From: Tachypleus tridentatus | Taxonomy: Eukaryota > Arthropoda > Merostomata > Xiphosura > Limulidae | Direction: 5' to 3' | Length of the DNA: 64,000 bases | Assembly (NCBI RefSeq): GCF_004210375.1 | Contig: NC_134827.1 | Coordinates: 103,153,285-103,217,284 of the forward strand | Shown: positions 39,101 to 53,499 of the stretch, piece by piece | Position numbering within the stretch: position 1 is the first letter of the stretch | How the letters are laid out: the number at the start of each line of letters is the position of its first letter | The notes under the pieces: generated by a model | The model's input: only the letters and a program-made list of their open reading frames with translations | Databases searched by the model: none | What the model was told of the DNA's origin: nothing | Position numbers and translations under genes: made by a program

Positions 39101-42100
39101 ACACTGATCATAACTAGTATAATGAAACATACTTTCTTCCTGTGTAGTCCACACAGACACTGATCATAACTAGTATAATGAAACATACTTTCTTCCTGTG
39201 TAGTCCACACAGACACTGATCATAACTAGTATAATGAAACATACTTTCTTCCTGTGTAGTCCACACAGACACTGATCATAACTAGTATAATGAAACATAC
39301 TTTCTTCCTGTGTAGTCCACACAGACACTGATCATAACTAGTATAATGAAACATACTTTCTTCCTGTGTAGTCCACACAGACACTGATCATAACTAGTAT
39401 AATGAAACATACTTTCTTCCTGTGTAGTCCACACAGACACTGATCATAACCAGTATAATGAAACATACTTTCTTCCTGTGTAGTCCACACAGACACTGAT
39501 CATAACTAGTATAATGAAACATACTTTCTTCCTGTGTAGTCCACACAGACACTGATCATAACTAGTATAATGAAACATACTTTCTTCCTGTGTAGTCCAC
39601 ACAGACACTGATCATAACTAGTATAATGAAACATACTTTCTTCCTGTGTAGTCCACACAGACACTGATCATAACCAGTATAATGAAACATACTTTCTTCC
39701 TGTGTAGTCCACACAGACACTGATCATAACTAGTATAATGAAACATACTTTCTTCCTGTGTAGTCCACACAGACACTGATCATAACCAGTATAATGAAAC
39801 ATACTTTCTTCCTGTGTAGTCCACACAGACACTGATCATAACTAGTATAATGAAACATACTTTCTTCCTGTGTAGTCCACACAGACACTGATCATAACTA
39901 GTATAATGAAACATACTTTCTTCCTGTGTAGTCCACACAGACACTGATCATAACCAGTATAATGAAACATACTTTCTTCCTGTGTAGTCCACACAGACAC
40001 TGATCATAACTAGTATAATGAAACATACTTTCTTCCTGTGTAGTCCACACAGACACTGATCATAACCATAATGAAACATACTTTCTTCCTGTGTAGTCCA
40101 CACAGACACTGATCATAACCAGTATAATGAAACATACTTTCTTCCTGTGTAGTCCACACAGACACTGATCATAACTAGTATAATGAAACATACTTTCTTC
40201 CTGTGTAGTCCACACAGACACTGATCATAACTAGTATAATGAAACATACTTTCTTCCTGTGTAGTCCACACAGACACTGATCATAACTAGTATAATGAAA
40301 CATACTTTCTTCCTGTGTAGTCCACACAGACACTGATCATAACCAGTATAATGAAACATACTTTCTTCCTGTGTAGTCCACACAGACACTGATCATAACT
40401 AGTATAATGAAACATACTTTCTTCCTGTGTAGTCCACACAGACACTGATCATAACCAGTATAATGAAACATACTTTCTTCCTGTGTAGTCCACACAGACA
40501 CTGATCATAACTAGTATAATGAAACATACTTTCTTCCTGTGTAGTCCACACAGACACTGATCATAACTAGTATAATGAAACATACTTTCTTCCTGTGTAG
40601 TCCACACAGACACTGATCATAACTAGTATAATGAAACATACTTTCTTCCTGTGTAGTCCACACAGACACTGATCATAACCAGTATAATGAAACATACTTT
40701 CTTCCTGTGTAGTCCACACAGACACTGATCATAACTAGTATAATGAAACATACTTTCTTCCTGTGTAGTCCACACAGACACTGATCATAACTAGTATAAT
40801 GAAACATACTTTCTTCCTGTGTAGTCCACACAGACACTGATCATAACTAGTATAATGAAACATACTTTCTTCCTGTGTAGTCCACACAGACACTGATCAT
40901 AACTAGTATAATGAAACATACTTTCTTCCTGTGTAGTCCACACAGACACTGATCATAACTAGTATAATGAAACATACTTTCTTCCTGTGTAGTCCACACA
41001 GACACTGATCATAACTAGTATAATGAAACATACTTTCTTCCTGTGTAGTCCACACAGACACTGATCATAACTAGTATAATGAAACATACTTTCTTCCTGT
41101 GTAGTCCACACAGACACTGATCATAACTAGTATAATGAAACATACTTTCTTCCTGTGTAGTCCACACAGACACTGATCATAACTAGTATAATGAAACATA
41201 CTTTCTTCCTGTGTAGTCCACACAGACACTGATCATAACTAGTATAATGAAACATACTTTCTTCCTGTGTAGTCCACACAGACACTGATCATAACTAGTA
41301 TAATGAAACATACTTTCTTCCTGTGTAGTCCACACAGACACTGATCATAACTAGTATAATGAAACATACTTTCTTCCTGTGTAGTCCACACAGACACTGA
41401 TCATAACTAGTATAATGAAACATACTTTCTTCCTGTGTAGTCCACACAGACACTGATCATAACTAGTATAATGAAACATACTTTCTTCCTGTGTAGTCCA
41501 CACAGACACTGATCATAACCAGTATAATGAAACATACTTTCTTCCTGTGTAGTCCACACAGACACTGATCATAACTAGTATAATGAAACATACTTTCTTC
41601 CTGTGTAGTCCACACAGACACTGATCATAACCAGTATAATGAAACATACTTTCTTCCTGTGTAGTCCACACAGACACTGATCATAACCAGTATAATGAAA
41701 CATACTTTCTTCCTGTGTAGTCCACACAGACACTGATCATAACTAGTATAATGAAACATACTTTCTTCCTGTGTAGTCCACACAGACACTGATCATAACT
41801 AGTATAATGAAACATACTTTCTTCCTGTGTAGTCCACACAGACACTGATCATAACCAGTATAATGAAACATACTTTCTTCCTGTGTAGTCCACACAGACA
41901 CTGATCATAACCAGTATAATGAAACATACTTTCTTCCTGTGTAGTCCACACAGACACTGATCATAACCAGTATAATGAAACATACTTTCTTCCTGTGTAG
42001 TCCACACAGACACTGATCATAACTAGTATAATGAAACATACTTTCTTCCTGTGTAGTCCACACAGACACTGATCATAACTAGTATAATGAAACATACTTT

Positions 42101-45100
42101 CTTCCTGTGTAGTCCACACAGACACTGATCATAACTAGTATAATGAAACATACTTTCTTCCTGTGTAGTCCACACAGACACTGATCATAACTAGTATAAT
42201 GAAACATACTTTCTTCCTGTGTAGTCCACACAGACACTGATCATAACCAGTATAATGAAACATACTTTCTTCCTGTGTAGTCCACACAGACACTGATCAT
42301 AACTAGTATAATGAAACATACTTTCTTCCTGTGTAGTCCACACAGACACTGATCATAACTAGTATAATGAAACATACTTTCTTCCTGTGTAGTCCACACA
42401 GACACTGATCATAACTAGTATAATGAAACATACTTTCTTCCTGTGTAGTCCACACAGACACTGATCATAACTAGTATAATGAAACATACTTTCTTCCTGT
42501 GTAGTCCACACAGACACTGATCATAACTAGTATAATGAAACATACTTTCTTCCTGTGTAGTCCACACAGACACTGATCATAACTAGTATAATGAAACATA
42601 CTTTCTTCCTGTGTAGTCCACACAGACACTGATCATAACTAGTATAATGAAACATACTTTCTTCCTGTGTAGTCCACACAGACACTGATCATAACCAGTA
42701 TAATGAAACATACTTTCTTCCTGTGTAGTCCACACAGACACTGATCATAACTAGTATAATGAAACATACTTTCTTCCTGTGTAGTCCACACAGACACTGA
42801 TCATAACTAGTATAATGAAACATACTTTCTTCCTGTGTAGTCCACACAGACACTGATCATAACTAGTATAATGAAACATACTTTCTTCCTGTGTAGTCCA
42901 CACAGACACTGATCATAACTAGTATAATGAAACATACTTTCTTCCTGTGTAGTCCACACAGACACTGATCATAACTAGTATAATGAAACATACTTTCTTC
43001 CTGTGTAGTCCACACAGACACTGATCATAACTAGTATAATGAAACATACTTTCTTCCTGTGTAGTCCACACAGACACTGATCATAACCAGTATAATGAAA
43101 CATACTTTCTTCCTGTGTAGTCCACACAGACACTGATCATAACTAGTATAATAATGAAACATACTTTCTTCCTGTGTAGTCCACACAGACACTGATCATA
43201 ACTAGTATAATGAAACATACTTTCTTCCTGTGTAGTCCACACAGACACTGATCATAACTAGTATAATGAAACATACTTTCTTCCTGTGTAGTCCACACAG
43301 ACACTGATCATAACTAGTATAATGAAACATACTTTCTTCCTGTGTAGTCCACACAGACACTGATCATAACCAGTATAATGAAACATACTTTCTTCCTGTG
43401 TAGTCCACACAGACACTGATCATAACTAGTATAATGAAACATACTTTCTTCCTGTGTAGTCCACACAGACACTGATCATAACTAGTATAATGAAACATAC
43501 TTTCTTCCTGTGTAGTCCACACAGACACTGATCATAACTAGTATAATGAAACATACTTTCTTCCTGTGTAGTCCACACAGACACTGATCATAACCAGTAT
43601 AATGAAACATACTTTCTTCCTGTGTAGTCCACACAGACACTGATCATAACTAGTATAATGAAACATACTTTCTTCCTGTGTAGTCCACACAGACACTGAT
43701 CATAACCAGTATAATGAAACATACTTTCTTCCTGTGTAGTCCACACAGACACTGATCATAACCAGTATAATGAAACATACTTTCTTCCTGTGTAGTCCAC
43801 ACAGACACTGATCATAACCAGTATAATGAAACATACTTTCTTCCTGTGTAGTCCACACAGACACTGATCATAACTAGTATAATGAAACATACTTTCTTCC
43901 TGTGTAGTCCACACAGACACTGATCATAACTAGTATAATGAAACATACTTTCTTCCTGTGTAGTCCACACAGACACTGATCATAACTAGTATAATGAAAC
44001 ATACTTTCTTCCTGTGTAGTCCACACAGACACTGATCATAACTAGTATAATGAAACATACTTTCTTCCTGTGTAGTCCACACAGACACTGATCATAACTA
44101 GTATAATGAAACATACTTTCTTCCTGTGTAGTCCACACAGACACTGATCATAACCAGTATAATGAAACATACTTTCTTCCTGTGTAGTCCACACAGACAC
44201 TGATCATAACTAGTATAATGAAACATACTTTCTTCCTGTGTAGTCCACACAGACACTGATCATAACCAGTATAATGAAACATACTTTCTTCCTGTGTAGT
44301 CCACACAGACACTGATCATAACTAGTATAATGAAACATACTTTCTTCCTGTGTAGTCCACAGACACTGATCATAACTAGCATAATGAAACATACTTTCTT
44401 CCTGTGTAGTCCACACAGACACTGATCATAACTAGTATAATGAAACATACTTTCTTCCTGTGTAGTCCACACAGACACTGATCATAACTAGTATAATAAA
44501 CATACTTTCTTCCTGTGTAGTCCACACAGACACTGATCATACTTATAATGAAACTTCCCTGTGTAGTCCACACAGACACTGATCATAACTAGTATAATGA
44601 AACATACTTTCTTCCTGTGTAGTCCACACAGACACTGATCATAACCAGTATAATGAAACATACTTTCTTCCTGTGTAGTCCACACAGACACTGATCATAA
44701 CTAGTATAATGAAACATACTTTCTTCCTGTGTAGTCCACACAGACACTGATCATAACTAGTATAATGAAACATACTTTCTTCCTGTGTAGTCCACACAGA
44801 CACTGATCATAACTAGTATAATGAAACATACTTTCTTCCTGTGTAGTCCACACAGACACTGATCATAACTAGTATAATGAAACATACTTTCTTCCTGTGT
44901 AGTCCACACAGACACTGATCATAACTAGTATAATGAAACATACTTTCTTCCTGTGTAGTCCACACAGACACTGATCATAACCAGTATAATGAAACATACT
45001 TTCTTCCTGTGTAGTCCACACAGACACTGATCATAACTAGTATAATGAAACATACTTTCTTCCTGTGTAGTCCACACAGACACTGATCATAACTAGTATA

Positions 45101-48100
45101 ATGAAACATACTTTCTTCCTGTGTAGTCCACACAGACACTGATCATAACTAGTATAATGAAACATACTTTCTTCCTGTGTAGTCCACACAGACACTGATC
45201 ATAACTAGTATAATGAAACATACTTTCTTCCTGTGTAGTCCACACAGACACTGATCATAACTAGTATAATGAAACATACTTTCTTCCTGTGTAGTCCACA
45301 CAGACACTGATCATAACTAGTATAATGAAACATACTTTCTTCCTGTGTAGTCCACACAGACACTGATCATAACCAGTATAATGAAACATACTTTCTTCCT
45401 GTGTAGTCCACACAGACACTGATCATAACCAGTATAATGAAACATACTTTCTTCCTGTGTAGTCCACACAGACACTGATCATAACCAGTATAATGAAACA
45501 TACTTTCTTCCTGTGTAGTCCACACAGACACTGATCATAACTAGTATAATGAAACATACTTTCTTCCTGTGTAGTCCACACAGACACTGATCATAACTAG
45601 TATAATGAAACATACTTTCTTCCTGTGTAGTCCACACAGACACTGATCATAACTAGTATAATGAAACATACTTTCTTCCTGTGTAGTCCACACAGACACT
45701 GATCATAACTAGTATATATAATGAAACATACTTTCTTCCTGTGTAGTCCACACAGACACTGATCATAACCAGTATAATGAAACATACTTTCTTCCTGTGT
45801 AGTCCACACAGACACTGATCATAACCAGTATAATGAAACATACTTTCTTCCTGTGTAGTCCACACAGACACTGATCATAACCAGTATAATGAAACATACT
45901 TTCTTCCTGTGTAGTCCACACAGACACTGATCATAACCAGTATAATGAAACATACTTTCTTCCTGTGTAGTCCACACAGACACTGATCATAACTAGTATA
46001 ATGAAACATACTTTCTTCCTGTGTAGTCCACACAGACACTGATCATAACTAGTATAATGAAACATACTTTCTTCCTGTGTAGTCCACACAGACACTGATC
46101 ATAACTAGTATAATGAAACATACTTTCTTCCTGTGTAGTCCACACAGACACTGATCATAACCAGTATAATGAAACATACTTTCTTCCTGTGTAGTCCACA
46201 CAGACACTGATCATAACTAGTATAATGAAACATACTTTCTTCCTGTGTAGTCCACACAGACACTGATCATAACTAGTATAATGAAACATACTTTCTTCCT
46301 GTGTAGTCCACACAGACACTGATCATAACTAGTATAATGAAACATACTTTCTTCCTGTGTAGTCCACACAGACACTGATCATAACTAGTATAATGAAACA
46401 TACTTTCTTCCTGTGTAGTCCACACAGACACTGATCATAACTAGTATAATGAAACATACTTTCTTCCTGTGTAGTCCACACAGACACTGATCATAACTAG
46501 TATAATGAAACATACTTTCTTCCTGTGTAGTCCACACAGACACTGATCATAACTAGTATAATGAAACATACTTTCTTCCTGTGTAGTCCACACAGACACT
46601 GATCATAACTAGTATAATGAAACATACTTTCTTCCTGTGTAGTCCACACAGACACTGATCATAACTAGTATAATGAAACATACTTTCTTCCTGTGTAGTC
46701 CACACAGACACTGATCATAACTAGTATAATGAAACATACTTTCTTCCTGTGTAGTCCACACAGACACTGATCATAACTAGTATAATGAAACATACTTTCT
46801 TCCTGTGTAGTCCACACAGACACTGATCATAACTAGTATAATGAAACATACTTTCTTCCTGTGTAGTCCACACAGACACTGATCATAACTAGTATAATGA
46901 AACATACTTTCTTCCTGTGTAGTCCACACAGACACTGATCATAACTAGTATAATGAAACATACTTTCTTCCTGTGTAGTCCACACAGACACTGATCATAA
47001 CTAGTATAATGAAACATACTTTCTTCCTGTGTAGTCCACACAGACACTGATCATAACCAGTATAATGAAACATACTTTCTTCCTGTGTAGTCCACACAGA
47101 CACTGATCATAACTAGTATAATGAAACATACTTTCTTCCTGTGTAGTCCACACAGACACTGATCATAACTAGTATAATGAAACATACTTTCTTCCTGTGT
47201 AGTCCACACAGACACTGATCATAACTAGTATAATGAAACATACTTTCTTCCTGTGTAGTCCACACAGACACTGATCATAACTAGTATAATGAAACATACT
47301 TTCTTCCTGTGTAGTCCACACAGACACTGATCATAACTAGTATAATGAAACATACTTTCTTCCTGTGTAGTCCACACAGACACTGATCATAACCAGTATA
47401 ATGAAACATACTTTCTTCCTGTGTAGTCCACACAGACACTGATCATAACTAGTATAATGAAACATACTTTCTTCCTGTGTAGTCCACACAGACACTGATC
47501 ATAACCAGTATAATGAAACATACTTTCTTCCTGTGTAGTCCACACAGACACTGATCATAACCAGTATAATGAAACATACTTTCTTCCTGTGTAGTCCACA
47601 CAGACACTGATCATAACCAGTATAATGAAACATACTTTCTTCCTGTGTAGTCCACACAGACACTGATCATAACTAGTATAATGAAACATACTTTCTTCCT
47701 GTGTAGTCCACACAGACACTGATCATAACCAGTATAATGAAACATACTTTCTTCCTGTGTAGTCCACACAGACACTGATCATAACCAGTATAATGAAACA
47801 TACTTTCTTCCTGTGTAGTCCACACAGACACTGATCATAACCAGTATAATGAAACATACTTTCTTCCTGTGTAGTCCACACAGACACTGATCATAACCAG
47901 TATAATGAAACATACTTTCTTCCTGTGTAGTCCACACAGACACTGATCATAACCAGTATAATGAAACATACTTTCTTCCTGTGTAGTCCACACAGACACT
48001 GATCATAACCAGTATAATGAAACATACTTTCTTCCTGTGTAGTCCACACAGACACTGATCATAACTAGTATAATGAAACATACTTTCTTCCTGTGTAGTC

Positions 48101-51100
48101 CACACAGACACTGATCATAACTAGTATAATGAAACATACTTTCTTCCTGTGTAGTCCACACAGACACTGATCATAACCAGTATAATGAAACATACTTTCT
48201 TCCTGTGTAGTCCACACAGACACTGATCATAACTAGTATAATGAAACATACTTTCTTCCTGTGTAGTCCACACAGACACTGATCATAACTAGTATAATGA
48301 AACATACTTTCTTCCTGTGTAGTCCACACAGACACTGATCATAACTAGTATAATGAAACATACTTTCTTCCTGTGTAGTCCACACAGACACTGATCATAA
48401 CTAGTATAATGAAACATACTTTCTTCCTGTGTAGTCCACACAGACACTGATCATAACTAGTATAATGAAACATACTTTCTTCCTGTGTAGTCCACACAGA
48501 CACTGATCATAACTAGTATAATGAAACATACTTTCTTCCTGTGTAGTCCACACAGACACTGATCATAACTAGTATAATGAAACATACTTTCTTCCTGTGT
48601 AGTCCACACAGACACTGATCATAACTAGTATAATGAAACATACTTTCTTCCTGTGTAGTCCACACAGACACTGATCATAACCAGTATAATGAAACATACT
48701 TTCTTCCTGTGTAGTCCACACAGACACTGATCATAACTAGTATAATGAAACATACTTTCTTCCTGTGTAGTCCACACAGACACTGATCATAACTAATGAA
48801 ACATACTTTCTTCCTGTGTAGTCCACACAGACACTGATCATAACTAGCATAATGAAACATACTTTCTTCCTGTGTAGTCCACACAGACACTGATCATAAC
48901 TAGTATAATGAAACATACTTTCTTCCTGTGTAGTCCACACAGACACTGATCATAACCAGTATAATGAAACATACTTTCTTCCTGTGTAGTCCACACAGAC
49001 ACTGATCATAACTAGTATAATGAAACATACTTTCTTCCTGTGTAGTCCACACAGACACTGATCATAACCAGTATAATGAAACATACTTTCTTCCTGTGTA
49101 GTCCACACAGACACTGATCATAACTAGTATAATGAAACATACTTTCTTCCTGTGTAGTCCACACAGACACTGATCATAACCAGTATAATGAAACATACTT
49201 TCTTCCTGTGTAGTCCACACAGACACTGATCATAACTAGTATAATGAAACATACTTTCTTCCTGTGTAGTCCACACAGACACTGATCATAACCAGTATAA
49301 TGAAACATACTTTCTTCCTGTGTAGTCCACACAGACACTGATCATAACTAGTATAATGAAACATACTTTCTTCCTGTGTAGTCCACACAGACACTGATCA
49401 TAACTAGTATAATGAAACATACTTTCTTCCTGTGTAGTCCACACAGACACTGATCATAACTAGTATAATGAAACATACTTTCTTCCTGTGTAGTCCACAC
49501 AGACACTGATCATAACTAGTATAATGAAACATACTTTCTTCCTGTGTAGTCCACACAGACACTGATCATAACCAGTATAATGAAACATACTTTCTTCCTG
49601 TGTAGTCCACACAGACACTGATCATAACTAGTATAATGAAACATACTTTCTTCCTGTGTAGTCCACACAGACACTGATCATAACTAGTATAATGAAACAT
49701 ACTTTCTTCCTGTGTAGTCCACACAGACACTGATCATAACCAGTATAATGAAACATACTTTCTTCCTGTGTAGTCCACACAGACACTGATCATAACTAGT
49801 ATAATGAAACATACTTTCTTCCTGTGTAGTCCACACAGACACTGATCATAACTAGTATAATGAAACATACTTTCTTCCTGTGTAGTCCACACAGACACTG
49901 ATCATAACTAGTATAATGAAACATACTTTCTTCCTGTGTAGTCCACACAGACACTGATCATAACTAGTATAATGAAACATACTTTCTTCCTGTGTAGTCC
50001 ACACAGACACTGATCATAACTAGTATAATGAAACATACTTTCTTCCTGTGTAGTCCACACAGACACTGATCATAACCAGTATAATGAAACATACTTTCTT
50101 CCTGTGTAGTCCACACAGACACTGATCATAACTAGTATAATGAAACATACTTTCTTCCTGTGTAGTCCACACAGACACTGATCATAACTAGTATAATGAA
50201 ACATACTTTCTTCCTGTGTAGTCCACACAGACACTGATCATAACTAGTATAATGAAACATACTTTCTTCCTGTGTAGTCCACACAGACACTGATCATAAC
50301 TAGTATATATAATGAAACATACTTTCTTCCTGTGTAGTCCACACAGACACTGATCATAACCAGTATAATGAAACATACTTTCTTCCTGTGTAGTCCACAC
50401 AGACACTGATCATAACTAGTATAATGAAACATACTTTCTTCCTGTGTAGTCCACACAGACACTGATCATAACCAGTATAATGAAACATACTTTCTTCCTG
50501 TGTATCCAACAGTATATAACTAAAATGAAACATACTTTCTTCCTGTGTAGTCCACACAGACACTGATCATAACTAGTATAATGAAACATACTTTCTTCCT
50601 GTGTAGTCCACACAGACACTGATCATAACTAGTATAATGAAACATACTTTCTTCCTGTGTAGTCCACACAGACACTGATCATAACTAGTATAATGAAACA
50701 TACTTTCTTCCTGTGTAGTCCACACAGACACTGATCATAACTAGTATAATGAAACATACTTTCTTCCTGTGTAGTCCACACAGACACTGATCATAACCAG
50801 TATAATGAAACATACTTTCTTCCTGTGTAGTCCACACAGACACTGATCATAACCAGTATAATGAAACATACTTTCTTCCTGTGTAGTCCACACAGACACT
50901 GATCATAACCAGTATAATGAAACATACTTTCTTCCTGTGTAGTCCACACAGACACTGATCATAACCAGTATAATGAAACATACTTTCTTCCTGTAGTCCA
51001 CACAGACACTGATCATAACTAGTATAATGAAACATACTTTCTTCCTGTGTAGTCCACACAGACACTGATCATAACTAGTATAATGAAACATACTTTCTTC

Positions 51101-53499
51101 CTGTGTAGTCCACACAGACACTGATCATAACTAGTATAATGAAACATACTTTCTTCCTGTGTAGTCCACACAGACACTGATCATAACTAGTATAATGAAA
51201 CATACTTTCTTCCTGTGTAGTCCACACAGACACTGATCATAACTAGTATAATGAAACATACTTTCTTCCTGTGTAGTCCACACAGACACTGATCATAACT
51301 AGTATAATGAAACATACTTTCTTCCTGTGTAGTCCACACACTGATCATAACTAGATAATGAACATGATTCCTGTGTAGTCCACACAGACACTGATCATAA
51401 CTAGTATAATGAAACATACTTTCTTCCTGTGTAGTCCACACAGACACTGATCATAACCAGTATAATGAAACATACTTTCTTCCTGTGTAGTCCACACAGA
51501 CACTGATCATAACCAGTATAATGAAACATACTTTCTTCCTGTGTAGTCCACACAGACACTGATCATAACCAGTATAATGAAACATACTTTCTTCCTGTGT
51601 AGTCCACACAGACACTGATCATAACCAGTATAATGAAACATACTTTCTTCCTGTGTAGTCCACACAGACACTGATCATAACTAGTATAATGAAACATACT
51701 TTCTTCCTGTGTAGTCCACACAGACACTGATCATAACTAGTATAATGAAACATACTTTCTTCCTGTGTAGTCCACACAGACACTGATCATAACTAGTATA
51801 ATGAAACATACTTTCTTCCTGTGTAGTCCACACAGACACTGATCATAACTAGTATAATGAAACATACTTTCTTCCTGTGTAGTCCACACAGACACTGATC
51901 ATAACCAGTATAATGAACATACTTTCTTCCTGTGTAGTCCACACAGACACTGATCATAACTAGTATAATGAAACATACTTTCTTCCTGTGTAGTCCACAC
52001 AGACACTGATCATAACTACTATATATAATGAAACATACTTTCTTCCTGTGTAGTCCACACAGACACTGATCATAACTAGTATAATGAAACATACTTTCTT
52101 CCTGTGTAGTCCACACAGACACTGATCATAACCAGTATAATGAAACATACTTTCTTCCTGTGTAGTCCACACAGACACTGACTTTCTTCCTGTGTAGTCC
52201 ACACAGACACTGATCATAACCAGTATAATGAAACATACTTTCTTCCTGTGTAGTCCACACAGACACTGATCATAACTAGTATAATGAAACATACTTTCTT
52301 CCTGTGTAGTCCACACAGACACTGATCATAACTAGTATAATGAAACATACTTTCTTCCTGTGTAGTCCACACAGACACTGATCATAACTAGTATAATGAA
52401 ACATACTTTCTTCCTGTGTAGTCCACACAGACACTGATCATAACTAGTATAATGAAACATACTTTCTTCCTGTGTAGTCCACACAGACACTGATCATAAC
52501 CAGTATAATGAAACATACTTTCTTCCTGTGTAGTCCACACAGACACTGATCATAACTAGTATAATGAAACATACTTTCTTCCTGTGTAGTCCACACAGAC
52601 ACTGATCATAACCAGTATAATGAAACATACTTTCTTCCTGTGTAGTCCACACAGACACTGATCATAACTAGTATAATGAAACATACTTTCTTCCTGTGTA
52701 GTCCACACAGACACTGATCATAACTAGTATAATGAAACATACTTTCTTCCTGTGTAGTCCACACAGACACTGATCATAACAGTATAATGAAACATACTTT
52801 CTTCCTGTGTAGTCCACACACTGATCATAACTAGTATAATGAAACATACTTTCTTCCTGTGTAGTCCACACAGACACTGATCATAACCAGTATAATGAAA
52901 CATACTTTCTTCCTGTGTAGTCCACACAGACACTGATCATAACTAGTATAATGAAACATACTTTCTTCCTGTGTAGTCCACACAGACACTGATCATAACT
53001 AGTATAATGAAACATACTTTCTTCCTGTGTAGTCCACACAGACACTGATCATAACCAGTATAATGAAACATACTTTCTTCCTGTGTAGTCCACACAGACA
53101 CTGATCATAACCAGTATAATGAAACATACTTTCTTCCTGTGTAGTCCACACAGACACTGATCATAACCAGTATAATGAAACATACTTTCTTCCTGTGTAG
53201 TCCACACAGACACTGATCATAACCAGTATAATGAAACATACTTTCTTCCTGTGTAGTCCACACAGACACTGATCATAACTAGTATAATGAAACATACTTT
53301 CTTCCTGTGTAGTCCACACAGACACTGATCATAACTAGTATAATGAAACATACTTTCTTCCTGTGTAGTCCACACAGACACTGAATAACTAGTATAATGA
53401 AACATACTTTCTTCCTGTGTAGTCCACACAGACACTGATCATAACCAGTATAATGAAACATACTTTCTTCCTGTGTAGTCCACACAGACACTGATCATA

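Noticed and set aside
31580-48762. Three intervals between irregular monomers are each exactly 3,024 bp (54 monomers): 31580-34604, 40088-43112 and 45738-48762, suggesting a giant higher-order unit
   Set aside because: The T/C patterns of the first two intervals do not match (C at monomers 1, 29, 39, 43, 50, 52 versus 0, 4, 6, 10, 25, 27 and others), and the bounding indels differ in type. The equal lengths are probably coincidence.
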